Shown here piece after piece: positions 17,813 through 26,774 of a stretch of 38,498 nucleotides of DNA; the first letter of the stretch is position 1; every line of letters starts with the position of its first letter. A program made the position numbers and the translations under genes. Below the pieces are notes generated by a model, which did not search any database, was not told the origin of the DNA, and was given only the letters and a program-made list of their open reading frames with translations. Source of the stretch: Oxalobacteraceae bacterium (GTDB lineage: Bacteria > Pseudomonadota > Gammaproteobacteria > Burkholderiales > Burkholderiaceae_D). Location: NCBI GenBank assembly GCA_027484285.1, contig JAIXTG010000249.1, forward strand, positions 1 through 38,498. The letters run 5' to 3'.

Positions 17813-19845
17813 GTTCGTCCTGTCATCGGTCGGCGGTTAGTCATCTGGCGCGCAGGCGCCGGTTTCGGAGGCGGTACGTCGGCAGGCGCCGAGGCCTCGA
17901 CGGACGCGGGGCTCGGCGCGGCGGCCATGGCGAACAGGTCGGCCACGCGCGGGGCGATGCGCTCCTCGCGACGTGCCCATGCTGGCTCGCGCATGGTCTG
18001 GATGCCGAGGTAGCAGGCGGCGGCATACGCATAGATGGCGCAGTCGAGCGCTTCGTTGCGACGCCCGGCCGGCTTGAACCACTCGAGCTTGGCGTGGCCC
18101 TTGATGTACTTGGTGGCCAGCCGCTCCGCAGTCAGCTGCTCGAACTCGTCGGTACTGACCAGCGCGGCGGGCAGGTGCACATAGCCGGGACCGGACTGCG
18201 CCAGTCGCAGGCGGCCATAGAGCAAATGCTTGGCGGTGTCGGTGCCGATTAGCCAGAGCTTCAGGCCGCGGGGAAGCACCTTGCCGCGCCAGGACACGTC
18301 GACGGTCGAGGGCTTGCCGATGATCGGCCGGTTGCCCTGGCTAGCGCCCTTGATGGCCAGCACATGCTCGGCCGCATGCGCGCGGCAGTACTGGTAGACC
18401 GACTGCGTGTTGTGGCCGCCGGTGTCGATCGCGCAGGCCTCGACGGACAGCTGCCGGCCGCTGGCGTGTGCCAGCCCCTGCCGGCGCAGCTCGGTCAGGC
18501 GCGCCCAGGGCGACTCGGGCACCAGCTCGTCAAGGTTGGGATCGCCGTAGAGCACATGCCGATCGATCAGCCACGATTCCTCGCCGCGACCAAACGCCCA
18601 GCTCCGGACCTCGAGGCGGTCCGGCTGCACGTCGACGCCCATCGTCAGCATCAGGCTGCCGGCCGGCAGCCTCCCCAACGGGTAGTCTTCGGCACGGCGC
18701 GCCAGCTCATGATGCTGGATCTTGTCGCCCTGCTCTTCCCAGGTCTCGGCCAAGCGGGTATTGATGAACGCACGAAGCTTTGATTGGTCACCCGTCTTTG
18801 CCAGTTCGCGTGCTGCAACCCATTCCTCGACCAGCTCACGCCAGGACAGAAATCCCAGCGGCGAGTACAACGAGTTCAAGTGGTAGCCGCGTCGTTTTGC
18901 ATTTGCGTCGGGATTGGCGGCAATCCATCGTGCCTGACCGCCCAGCTCGGCACATTTCAGAAATTGCGGCTTTTGGTGTTCATGGATGACGCAGCCGTTG
19001 TGGCGGCAGACATAGTGCGCCGTTGCTGGCAGATGAAGTCCGTCACCGGTCTTGTCCCATTTGATGCCGTAGTTTTTATCAGCACCCCACTCAAGAACCT
19101 GCAATTCGCCGCAGGATGGACAGGCAATGTGATAGCGTCGCTGGTCGGTTTGCAAAAACGCGTCCTCGATTCGCGACATCCCCTTGATCGTCGGCGTTGA
19201 CGTCTTCAGACGTTTGCGGCGCGCGAACGTCGACTGTCGCGCCTCTGCCAGGCTAATCGGGTCGCCCTCGCCGTCGACATCCAATGGATAAGCGTCTATC
19301 TCATCGAAAAAAATGTCTCGGATCGGCATCGAGCGCAGGCCCGCCGCGCTGTTGGCCCCGGCGATCACCATGAACCCACCGGTGTATTCTTTGAGCAAAA
19401 TGGTGTTGGCGTCGTCCCGAGAACGGTTTTCCTTTACTTTGGTTCGCAGTACCGACGACTCCTCAATCATTGGCGTTAGTCGCTGCCGGCTGAACCGTTT
19501 GGCCACATCCATCGTTGGCTGGACAATCATCAACGGTCCGGGCTGCATGTCGATAATTGATCCGATCCAGTTTGCGCCTACCGTCGTTTTGCTGGTCTGC
19601 GCGCCCCACATCAGCACGACTTCTTCGACCTTAGAGTATGGGGAAAGCGCATCTTGCGGCTCCAAGGCATAAGGCGTTCGAGATACCCGGTACAGCCCGG
19701 GTTCGGCCGAGTCCTTTGCCGATAGCACACGGTGCTTCTCAGCCCAGTCGGTGACGGTCAGACGTGGTGGCGGCGCCAGATAAGTGGCCAACAAATCACG
19801 CACCAATTTTTCGGCACGAATTTCGTCGCTGAGTACCGTACTCAT
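17806..19845 (-). CDS. terminase large subunit, GpA type
   Basis: WADRKHRVLSAKDSAEPG-like start, MWGAQTSKTTVGANWIGSII, IFFDEIDAYP, GVDVQPDRLEV. Confidence 0.93.
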   Translation of the reverse strand: MSTVLSDEIRAEKLVRDLLATYLAPPPRLTVTDWAEKHRVLSAKDSAEPGLYRVSRTPYALEPQDALSPYSKVEEVVLMWGAQTSKTTVGANWIGSIIDMQPGPLMIVQPTMDVAKRFSRQRLTPMIEESSVLRTKVKENRSRDDANTILLKEYTGGFMVIAGANSAAGLRSMPIRDIFFDEIDAYPLDVDGEGDPISLAEARQSTFARRKRLKTSTPTIKGMSRIEDAFLQTDQRRYHIACPSCGELQVLEWGADKNYGIKWDKTGDGLHLPATAHYVCRHNGCVIHEHQKPQFLKCAELGGQARWIAANPDANAKRRGYHLNSLYSPLGFLSWRELVEEWVAARELAKTGDQSKLRAFINTRLAETWEEQGDKIQHHELARRAEDYPLGRLPAGSLMLTMGVDVQPDRLEVRSWAFGRGEESWLIDRHVLYGDPNLDELVPESPWARLTELRRQGLAHASGRQLSVEACAIDTGGHNTQSVYQYCRAHAAEHVLAIKGASQGNRPIIGKPSTVDVSWRGKVLPRGLKLWLIGTDTAKHLLYGRLRLAQSGPGYVHLPAALVSTDEFEQLTAERLATKYIKGHAKLEWFKPAGRRNEALDCAIYAYAAACYLGIQTMREPAWARREERIAPRVADLFAMAAAPSPASVEASAPADVPPPKPAPARQMTNRRPMTGRTW

Positions 19846-20318
19846 TTGCTCACCTCAATAGTTTTGTCCTGCGCCATCGCCAATCGCACCAGCGCCTGGT
19901 TCAATTCCCCCATCAGTAGGTCATGCACTATCGCCGGGTCGGACTCTGCTGCCAGTGCTGGAGCCATGCGAGCAGGAACCTGCAGGATTGCCTCGCGCGT
20001 GGTTGAAATCAACGAAGCCAAAGCCGCGCGGATTACTTCGACTCGGATCAATTCGCTTCGCTGTTCGGCCTCCTTTAATTCGGCCAAATTGGCGTCCGCA
20101 ATTTCACGTCGCGTACGCGCTGCCTGATAGTCTTCATCCAAGTCAGAACAATCCATGCCGTGCACCGCACGTTTTGCCGGATTTTGGTGTTGGTCACGCC
20201 AAGCCTTGGCCGCTTCAATGCTGGTGGTTGGCATACCCTCGCGGATGAGTTGAGAGACCCGCTGCTGCGATATCCCCAGCCCGTCGGCGATTTGTTTTTG
20301 CGTTGGCGAATCCGTCAT
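19842..20318 (-). CDS. terminase small subunit, Nu1-like
   Basis: N-terminal HTH QKQIADGLGISQQRVSQLIREGMP; upstream of and overlapping TerL. Confidence 0.8.
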   Translation of the reverse strand: MTDSPTQKQIADGLGISQQRVSQLIREGMPTTSIEAAKAWRDQHQNPAKRAVHGMDCSDLDEDYQAARTRREIADANLAELKEAEQRSELIRVEVIRAALASLISTTREAILQVPARMAPALAAESDPAIVHDLLMGELNQALVRLAMAQDKTIEVSK

Positions 20319-20491
20319 ATAAACAAGGCAAAGTTTTTTGTACCTACTAGCGCGATTGCGCGGTTCGAATTACCCGTATGCGGCGCTTTGCAGGAGGACC
20401 CGAACTGGGGGCCTCCCGAAAGAGCAGGCGAGCCCTCCGCCTGATGCACAATGCAGTTTCCACACCCCATTGCGAACCAAGCGGAGGACTC

Positions 20492-20767
20492 ATGACTGAC
20501 AAAGAAAGGGACGACCTGATCACATCACTGGCCGACACGCTGATGCACACTCGGGCTGAGCTCGACGCAATGCGTACGGTCGTCATCGGTCTGCTCCGCG
20601 GTCTGGCCGACCAGCCCATTGACCACGCAGCCATTGCAGGGCGAATTGCAGGAGCAATCGAAGGCGACGAAGCCGCCTCACTGAACTCGCTGATGAACGA
20701 CCAGATGCTTGCGCTGCGCGAACACTGGATGACATTGCTGCTGCCGCCGATTTACCGGCCTCGCTAG
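20492..20767 (+). CDS. hypothetical phage protein
   Basis: MTDKERDDLITSLADTLMHTRAELDAMR...; RBS gcggagga. Confidence 0.55.
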   Translation: MTDKERDDLITSLADTLMHTRAELDAMRTVVIGLLRGLADQPIDHAAIAGRIAGAIEGDEAASLNSLMNDQMLALREHWMTLLLPPIYRPR

Positions 20768-20842
20768 CCAGTTTCATTGCTTTTGATTGCCGCGTCGATG
20801 ACGAGTGGCGCCTGACCGATTGGCGAGGGAAAGGTTTCATCT

Positions 20843-21616
20843 TCACACCCCCATCATCTTGCGGATTCGGTAGCTCAGCCGGCGCTCGAAGTACGCGTCC
20901 GCCTGCGCGCCCTTCAATACGGCCGCAAACGACAGCCGCGGCTTGTAATCGGGCTCGCGCACGAACATCAGCACCGGCCGCACGTCCACGCCATACGCGC
21001 CCTGCCGCGCCCAGATGCCCGGCGCCAAGTGCGATGCACGGTTGTCGCGCAGCGCGCCATAGGACACGAAGAACGCCAGTCCGTTGTTCTTGCGCGCGAG
21101 GTTCTTCTTGCGTCGCTCGGTCATGTTGGCGCGGTAGCCCTGCTCGCCAAACGCGGCAAAGTACGACAGCAGCTGCACGACGAACGGGCCGCGCATGTTG
21201 CCGCGACCATCGTCGGAGCCGGGAAACGGCGTCTCGGGAATGGCGGTCACAAAGCCCGGCGGCAGGATGCCGGCATTGCGCAGTGCCACTTCGCTGCGTT
21301 TCAAGCGCCGCCGTCCGCCATCGACCTGCGCCTTCAGGATCGATTGCGGGTCAGTGCCAGCTTTGCCGTAATAGGTCGGGGCAATCTCGGCCACCAGCGC
21401 TGCCTTCGTCGCGCGCTTTACCTGCACGCTGCGCAGGATGTACGGCGTCGGTCGGTCGAACTGGCGGGCAATCTCGTCCTGCATCTCGCGCCTGACCTGA
21501 AACGCCGTGTCGGTCATCGCGGTGGCGACTGCCTCGCGGAACTGCTCGCCGCTCATCTTCGCCAGCAGCTGGCTGACCTTCTGCAGTCCTTGCGTGCGGA
21601 TCTGAAAGTCCATCAT
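20843..21616 (-). CDS. minor tail protein, gpZ-like
   Basis: GLQKVSQLLAKMSGEQFREAVATAMTDTAFQVRREMQDEIARQFDRPTPYILRSV. Confidence 0.6.
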   Translation of the reverse strand: MMDFQIRTQGLQKVSQLLAKMSGEQFREAVATAMTDTAFQVRREMQDEIARQFDRPTPYILRSVQVKRATKAALVAEIAPTYYGKAGTDPQSILKAQVDGGRRRLKRSEVALRNAGILPPGFVTAIPETPFPGSDDGRGNMRGPFVVQLLSYFAAFGEQGYRANMTERRKKNLARKNNGLAFFVSYGALRDNRASHLAPGIWARQGAYGVDVRPVLMFVREPDYKPRLSFAAVLKGAQADAYFERRLSYRIRKMMGV

Positions 21617-21864
21617 CCCTCCCTGGCTGGTGCTTCAACCGGCTCGATGCGCGCAGCGTCGCGTTCATCCCAGCGCACGCAGTAGCTGCCCCGCGTCGGT
21701 GCCGTACCAATTACGTGGCCGTTCTCGCGCGCGACAAAGCAAGGCTCGCCGGCCAGTCCGCGGCGGATCTGGCCATGGATCGATTCCTTGCCAAAGGCCG
21801 CCACCATCTGGTCAACCCAGTCGGCAATGGTCGGCATCTTTTCGCGCAGTTCCTTTTGTTTCAT
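21613..21864 (-). CDS. hypothetical phage protein
   Basis: 83-aa ORF overlapping the next gene by 4 bp. Confidence 0.55.
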   Translation of the reverse strand: MKQKELREKMPTIADWVDQMVAAFGKESIHGQIRRGLAGEPCFVARENGHVIGTAPTRGSYCVRWDERDAARIEPVEAPAREG

Positions 21865-21868
21865 TTAC

Positions 21869-22124
21869 TGAAACCCTTCAACCCTTCAACTACTGTTCAC
21901 CTTCAAAAGCCGCACCAGTACTAGCTTTGTGGATAGTTGAAGTGTTGAAGGGTTTAAAGTGAAGTTGACCCAATGATTTATTCACAGCATTCCTTTGTTG
22001 CGCTCACGCGCGCGCGCACGCGAATGTCATGGAAAAAAACTGTCCATACTCTTCAACAGTCCACAACGCCAGCATCCATGCGGGTTTTCGTGTTGAACAG
22101 TTGTTGAAGGGTTGAAGGGTTTCA
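21869..22124. other. putative phage replication origin
   Basis: Near-identical 32/33-bp inverted iteron blocks at both ends, internal GTTGAAG repeats, DnaA boxes at 21978-21986 (TTATTCACA) and 21928-21936 (8/9); adjacent to primase gene. Confidence 0.6.
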
Positions 22125-24683
22125 TTCGCTGGCCTGGTCAAATACGTGCCGATACTTCTTCAATGCGTCGTCAAATAACGACGATGCCCCCTCGACCCAC
22201 TCGACCCGCGACCGATCGGCCGGCTGCTCGCCGACCAGATAGACGGTGCGCTGCTTCACGTCCGCCGCCAGCTCGTACTTGATGACGGTCCGGTGCACGA
22301 GGCCGGCGGCGACCCGGTCGATCGAGCGCCCGAACATCGTCTGGCTGACCGGGAAGCGCTCGCCGTTCAAGTGCGACCAGCGCGCATAGCCCAGGTACAG
22401 CTGCATGGCCGAGCAGCAGATGAACGGCAGCGGCAGGAAGCCGCCGGACCATTCGCGAAAGAAGCGCTCCGGCGCCGACAGCCCCAGCGAGATCAGCCGC
22501 TCGCGCGCATCGGTCTCGATCGGCTTGGTGTGCTCGGTGAAGTCACCCAGGTCGACCTCGTGTTTCAGGAAGTGGTAGAACGCGGCGATGCCGCCGGCGG
22601 CGGCTTGCTCGGCCACGGCCCGGTAGAACTCCGGCTCGCGCTTGGGCGGCGTCCACAGCACCAGGTACCGACGGTCGGACTTGTCCAATGCCAGCGGCTG
22701 CAGCTCGTTGGACAGGAACACGAAGTTCATGTGGTTCGACTCGGCGCGCTCGGGCATCCCTTTCGGGTTGATCATGATGACGTCGCCGGTGACCATCGCC
22801 TTCAGCTTGCCCTTCAACTGCCGCAGCTCCGAGCGGGTGACGACCTCGTCGGCGACGACGAAGAGCTTTTTCGAGGCCCATTCGTTGAACTGGCCCTCGA
22901 TCTGCGCGTTGCCGATCACCGCGCCGTATTCGCCGTAGATCTCGCGCATGACGGTTTCGAAGAACAGGTTCTTGCCGCTGCCCTCGTCGCCATGGATGAT
23001 GATCGACGTCTTCATCTTCGCGCCCGGATGCTGCAGCGGATACGCGAGCCAGCGCAGCACCCACGCCAGCACGTTGGCGTCGTCGTTGCAGAGGAACTTG
23101 ATCAGTTCGACGATCTGCCGGCAGTCGCCCTTTTTCGGCGTGAGCTTGAAACCATCGAACAAGTTGACCGTCGTGGCCGGGTCGCACGTCTCGGTTGGGT
23201 CAAAGACGACCTGATCCTGGTTGACCATCCGGCGTTCGGCATTGTTGAGCCAGAATTTGACCGCATCCGAGCCATACGCCAGACGCAAATGATTGACGCG
23301 GATGATGATGCGGTTGACCTCATCCCACGCGGTGTCGGTGCCGTAGATAAGCACGAAATGCGCGAGCAGGTGGTTGACCGCGTCCCAGTGCGCCTGCGTG
23401 AATTCCTTCTTCGGCCGACGCCTTTTCCCCCCGCCCCCGGCAGCCGCATCGGGCCCGCCCTCGTCGCTCCGGTCTTCTTTCGTGGAGGGGGCGGGAGTTT
23501 TGACCAGCGACAGCGGCGTGCGCGGCGGACGATCCGCCCCGGTCAACGCCTGGCGCAGCTGCTGCGCCACGGCCTCGAGACCGGCGGTCGCATGCAGGTC
23601 ATTGAAGTCGGTCAGCTTCTGGCTGCCCCGTTCCGCAAACACGGGCATTGCGACAGTGGCCGCGCCCACCAGGCGCGCCGCTTCGGTGGCTTTCGATACA
23701 CCGGCATTCTCGAAGCGCCGCGACAGCACAAGCCGGCCGCAGCGCGCATCAGCCACGATCATCGGCACGCCCTGGTCGTTGACATCTCGCCGTGCGGTGA
23801 CGGTGACGAGCTCGCCATCGGTGGCGCGCGGCCATGCGTGCTCCTGTCCGTCGACCGGCGGGGCGTCAGCCAACTGGAATTCGTCATCGAGCCACGCGGC
23901 ATAGCGCCCCTCGAGCTGGTCATCGTCGTCGGCAGCAAACACCAGGCGCAGCGATGGAAACTGCGTGCGCAGCGCACTGGCCACCGGTTTCAAGTTGCCC
24001 GCATCGAAGGCCACGACAACCGGCACCGAGCGCTCGAGCGCCATGCGAATCGTCGCGCCAGTTGCATAGCCTTCGCAGACGATCGCCACCGGTGTGGCCG
24101 CATCGACGGCGCCCAGCCGCAACGACGCGCCCGCCTTTTCGGTGCCACGGTTGAAGCGCTTGCTGCCGTCCGGCGCAATCTTTTGCAGGCCGACCAACTG
24201 CCGGCCCTCCGGCTCGTAGCGCACCATCGGCACCAGCAGCGTGCCGTCATCGGTGCAGCGCGCCGACTCGGGGTGGATGCCCTTGCGCTGCAGGTACGGG
24301 ACCGCATTGAATCGGGCCGGCTCAGCGGCTTCCCATTGGAGCTTGGCGCGGTTGGCCGCAAAACGCGCCAGCCGCGCGCGCTTGGCCTGCTCGCGCACTT
24401 CGATCTCGCGCTGGCGAGCTTCGGCGGCGGCCCGCTCTTCGGGCGAGATGCGTGCCCAGTCGACGTCGACCTTTGTCGCATTGTTCTCGGTGCCCTGCCA
24501 GCGCCCGAACGCACCACCAATGACGGACTGGCCGGACTTCAACGGAATCTCGCGCAGCACGTACCATGCCTTTTTCTGCGGCCCGAACCGGTGTACCTTG
24601 CCATCGAGGATCGGATGACCGGGCGGCGGCAATGGCAGGCCCGCGTGCTGCATCTGGTCGACCACTTGCGCCAGCGTCGTCAT
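22122..24683 (-). CDS. phage primase/helicase (Toprim-like plus DUF5906-type helicase)
   Basis: Toprim-like VAIVCEGYATGATIRMAL and VFAADDDDQ; Walker A IHGDEGSGKNLFFETV. Confidence 0.88.
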   Translation of the reverse strand: MTTLAQVVDQMQHAGLPLPPPGHPILDGKVHRFGPQKKAWYVLREIPLKSGQSVIGGAFGRWQGTENNATKVDVDWARISPEERAAAEARQREIEVREQAKRARLARFAANRAKLQWEAAEPARFNAVPYLQRKGIHPESARCTDDGTLLVPMVRYEPEGRQLVGLQKIAPDGSKRFNRGTEKAGASLRLGAVDAATPVAIVCEGYATGATIRMALERSVPVVVAFDAGNLKPVASALRTQFPSLRLVFAADDDDQLEGRYAAWLDDEFQLADAPPVDGQEHAWPRATDGELVTVTARRDVNDQGVPMIVADARCGRLVLSRRFENAGVSKATEAARLVGAATVAMPVFAERGSQKLTDFNDLHATAGLEAVAQQLRQALTGADRPPRTPLSLVKTPAPSTKEDRSDEGGPDAAAGGGGKRRRPKKEFTQAHWDAVNHLLAHFVLIYGTDTAWDEVNRIIIRVNHLRLAYGSDAVKFWLNNAERRMVNQDQVVFDPTETCDPATTVNLFDGFKLTPKKGDCRQIVELIKFLCNDDANVLAWVLRWLAYPLQHPGAKMKTSIIIHGDEGSGKNLFFETVMREIYGEYGAVIGNAQIEGQFNEWASKKLFVVADEVVTRSELRQLKGKLKAMVTGDVIMINPKGMPERAESNHMNFVFLSNELQPLALDKSDRRYLVLWTPPKREPEFYRAVAEQAAAGGIAAFYHFLKHEVDLGDFTEHTKPIETDARERLISLGLSAPERFFREWSGGFLPLPFICCSAMQLYLGYARWSHLNGERFPVSQTMFGRSIDRVAAGLVHRTVIKYELAADVKQRTVYLVGEQPADRSRVEWVEGASSLFDDALKKYRHVFDQASE

Positions 24684-25069
24684 TGCACCGCCCCGGCCAA
24701 GAGGCTGCCACTGGACTGCGGGACGACGAATGGGCCGGCCGACTGGCGCAGCAGCGGCAAGGCCACGAAATACGCCCAGCGCTTGAACATCGATGCGCGC
24801 GGCTTGCGGCTTTGACCGATCAGGTGCCAGAGCCCGGACTCGTTGATGATCTCAACAAAGGTGAGGACGCCGTCCTCGCGCACGATCAGCTCGTCGAGCT
24901 CGAACGCATCGAGGTGGCGAATGGCCCGGTCCGGGTCGGCGAAGTCGAGCACCTCGCAGACGTCGCGCGCGACGAACCACGACTGGGAATCGCGCTGGAT
25001 GGCGCGAACGGGGAAACCTTCGAAATGGAAAACAGCGGGCGCGAATGCGCCGTCGGCGGAATGCGACAT
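24680..25069 (-). CDS. BRO-N domain antirepressor-like protein
   Basis: VRAIQRDSQSWFVARDVCEVLDFADPDRAIRHLD...INESGLWHLIGQSRKP; RBS aggagcgttcc-ATG; ATGA overlap with primase. Confidence 0.82.
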   Translation of the reverse strand: MSHSADGAFAPAVFHFEGFPVRAIQRDSQSWFVARDVCEVLDFADPDRAIRHLDAFELDELIVREDGVLTFVEIINESGLWHLIGQSRKPRASMFKRWAYFVALPLLRQSAGPFVVPQSSGSLLAGAVQ

Positions 25070-25146
25070 GGAACGCTCCTGTGCGAGTCTTTGAACAAAC
25101 TCGCCGAAAGCGTTCTTACGCGCATCCGGCGAGGTGGCCGGGAGGT

Positions 25147-25163
25147 TAAGAACTCGAGCACAG
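25147..25163 (-). promoter_or_regulatory. predicted C4 RNA target segment in the antirepressor leader
   Basis: CUGUGCUCGAGUUCUUA, 16 of 17 nt complementary to the C4 segment 25271-25289. Confidence 0.6.
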
Positions 25164-25234
25164 TCGAGCGGACTTCTTTCCCTTGCGGGTCTTGTATCCG
25201 TCGCCCTCCCGGCCATAGTGAAATGTCCGGGCGC

Positions 25235-25316
25235 AAAAAAACCGCGATACTGTCGGGCGCGGGCGTGCCGCTGTGCTTCGGAGTTCTTACGCTCCATCCC
25301 TCTCGGGACACGCGGA
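25235..25316 (-). ncRNA. C4-type antisense RNA
   Basis: CCGCG...CGCGG closing stem followed by U7; CCCgagaGGG hairpin; GGAG-CGUAAGAA-CUCC hairpin with antisense segment; upstream of antirepressor. Confidence 0.65.
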
Positions 25317-25345
25317 CTATGCCCGAACAGCGGCGTGGCTGTCAA
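25316..25345 (-). promoter_or_regulatory. sigma70-like promoter for C4-antirepressor-primase
   Basis: TTGACA-18-CATAGT on the minus strand. Confidence 0.6.
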
Positions 25346-25348
25346 TGC

Positions 25349-25398
25349 AACACTTCTGTTGTTTTTTCCTTGCAAAACACAACAGAAGTGTTTAGTAT
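25349..25398 (+). promoter_or_regulatory. hicAB promoter and operator
   Basis: TTGCAA-17-TAGTAT (25370-25398) overlapped by a 14-bp perfect inverted repeat aacacttctgttgt/acaacagaagtgtt (25349-25362, 25379-25392). Confidence 0.75.
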
Positions 25399-25405
25399 CA
25401 TTTCC

Positions 25406-25585
25406 ATGAACTCCAAACAGATGAAGAAATGGCTCGAGCAGCAAGGCGCGACTTTCACGCCCGGCCGCGGCTCGCATCTGAACGTTTACTTGAACGGCCG
25501 CAAGTCGGTGCTGCCGATGCACGGCACGACGGAGCTGGGCAAAGGACTCGAAGCGGCGATCAAGCGCCAGCTCGGATTGAAATAA
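25406..25585 (+). CDS. hicA: HicA toxin
   Basis: 59 aa: MNSKQMKKWLEQQGATFTPGRGSHLNVYLNGRKSVLPMHGTTELGKGLEAAIKRQLGLK. Confidence 0.93.
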   Translation: MNSKQMKKWLEQQGATFTPGRGSHLNVYLNGRKSVLPMHGTTELGKGLEAAIKRQLGLK

Positions 25586-25591
25586 GGAGCA

Positions 25592-26014
25592 ATGATGTTT
25601 GACTATCCCGTACTGCTGACCCCGGACGACAACGGCACGATCCTGGTCACCTTCCCTGATGTCCCCGAAGCGATCACGTTTGGCGAGGACACCGACGAGG
25701 CGCTGCTGCAGGCCGTCGATGCGCTCGAATCGGCGCTGGCGTTCTATATCGCCGAGCGTCTGCCGCTGCCGGTGGCTTCCCGTCCCAAGCGCGGGCAAAA
25801 GACGGTGCGCCCCAGCGCACTCGAGTGCGCGAAATTCGGCGTCTACCAGGCGATGACCGAGCAGGGCATCAAGAAGACCGAACTGGCGCGCCGGCTCGGC
25901 TGGCACCTGCCGCAAGTCGACCGCCTCTTTGACATTCGCCACGCTTCGCGCTTTGACCAGATCGAAGCAGCCGCGCGCGCTCTCGGCAGGCATGTCGAAG
26001 TGCATATCGCCTGA
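25592..26014 (+). CDS. hicB: HicB antitoxin
   Basis: FDYPVLLTPDDNGTILVTFPDVPEAITFGEDTDEAL and C-terminal HTH. Confidence 0.93.
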   Translation: MMFDYPVLLTPDDNGTILVTFPDVPEAITFGEDTDEALLQAVDALESALAFYIAERLPLPVASRPKRGQKTVRPSALECAKFGVYQAMTEQGIKKTELARRLGWHLPQVDRLFDIRHASRFDQIEAAARALGRHVEVHIA

Positions 26015-26049
26015 AACGGACGAAGCCGATCCAGCCTGGAAGATCGTCG

Positions 26050-26256
26050 TCATTGGCGATCGCCCTCATTGCGTGTCGCTGAAAGCTCGCGCGTGAGCAA
26101 CATGTCCACGCATGCTCGCATCAATCCAACAATCTCCATCGTCGACATCTCACCGAGATGGATGACCGCTTTGGGAGGGGCCGCCGACAACGCGGCATTG
26201 TCGCTCTTGATTTCCACGGGCCCCGGGCATCTGCGCGGCGGAAATTGCCAGCTCAT
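26050..26256 (-). CDS. hypothetical small phage protein
   Basis: 68-aa ORF, 4-bp overlap with upstream gene. Confidence 0.5.
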   Translation of the reverse strand: MSWQFPPRRCPGPVEIKSDNAALSAAPPKAVIHLGEMSTMEIVGLMRACVDMLLTRELSATRNEGDRQ

Positions 26257-26681
26257 GACTTGCTCCGGTACGGCACGCGCACGCCGCCCATCAGGGACGG
26301 GTACTTGCGGTAGTCGAGCGACCCGGGGCGCATTTCCTGCACGCGTGCATAGTGCTCCGGGCGCAGCGGCTTGAACTCCGGCGCGCTGCGTGCCGGTACC
26401 GGCTTGGAGGACTTCTTCGCGGGGGCCGGTGCCAGGATCGATGCGTCGACATGCGCGCGCCCGGCCAGCGTGATCTCGATGGCGTCGTCGCCGACTTCAC
26501 GCGCCATCTTGTTGTCGACCAGCGGCTCGACGACGAGTTGCTCAAAGCGCGACGCGGAACGGAAATGCGACAGCAGCGCCGTCGACAGCTGCGCGCGCGT
26601 GGCCATGCCGCCGTTCACAATCAGCTGCTCGAGCGCTTGGTAAGCGGCACTGCCGCGGCGCGGACCGTAGTTCTTGCTCAT
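26253..26681 (-). CDS. hypothetical phage protein
   Basis: 142-aa ORF, MSKNYGPRRGSAAYQALEQLIVNGGMATRAQLSTAL. Confidence 0.6.
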   Translation of the reverse strand: MSKNYGPRRGSAAYQALEQLIVNGGMATRAQLSTALLSHFRSASRFEQLVVEPLVDNKMAREVGDDAIEITLAGRAHVDASILAPAPAKKSSKPVPARSAPEFKPLRPEHYARVQEMRPGSLDYRKYPSLMGGVRVPYRSKS

Positions 26682-26774
26682 CGTCTCGTCGTTTTTGTTT
26701 TCAAACAGAGCACCAGACCCTGCGTGCTACAGTGAAATTTCCCGTCCGTTCCATCCGCATTGAAGGAGCCCCCA

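Noticed and set aside
20362-20395. ggttcgaattaccc looks like a tRNA T-arm
   Set aside because: No acceptor, D or anticodon arms can be formed around it.
22000-22022. Alternating cgcgcgcgcac tract as a stand-alone Z-DNA element
   Set aside because: Short and expected in GC-rich DNA; only mentioned as part of the origin candidate.
22293-24815. 840-aa plus-strand ORF opposite the primase
   Set aside because: Antisense shadow of a GC-rich gene; the minus strand has clear Toprim and Walker A motifs.
24680-26053. 457-aa version of the antirepressor ORF
   Set aside because: N-terminal extension runs antisense through hicAB and the C4 region; real start at 25069 has a good RBS.
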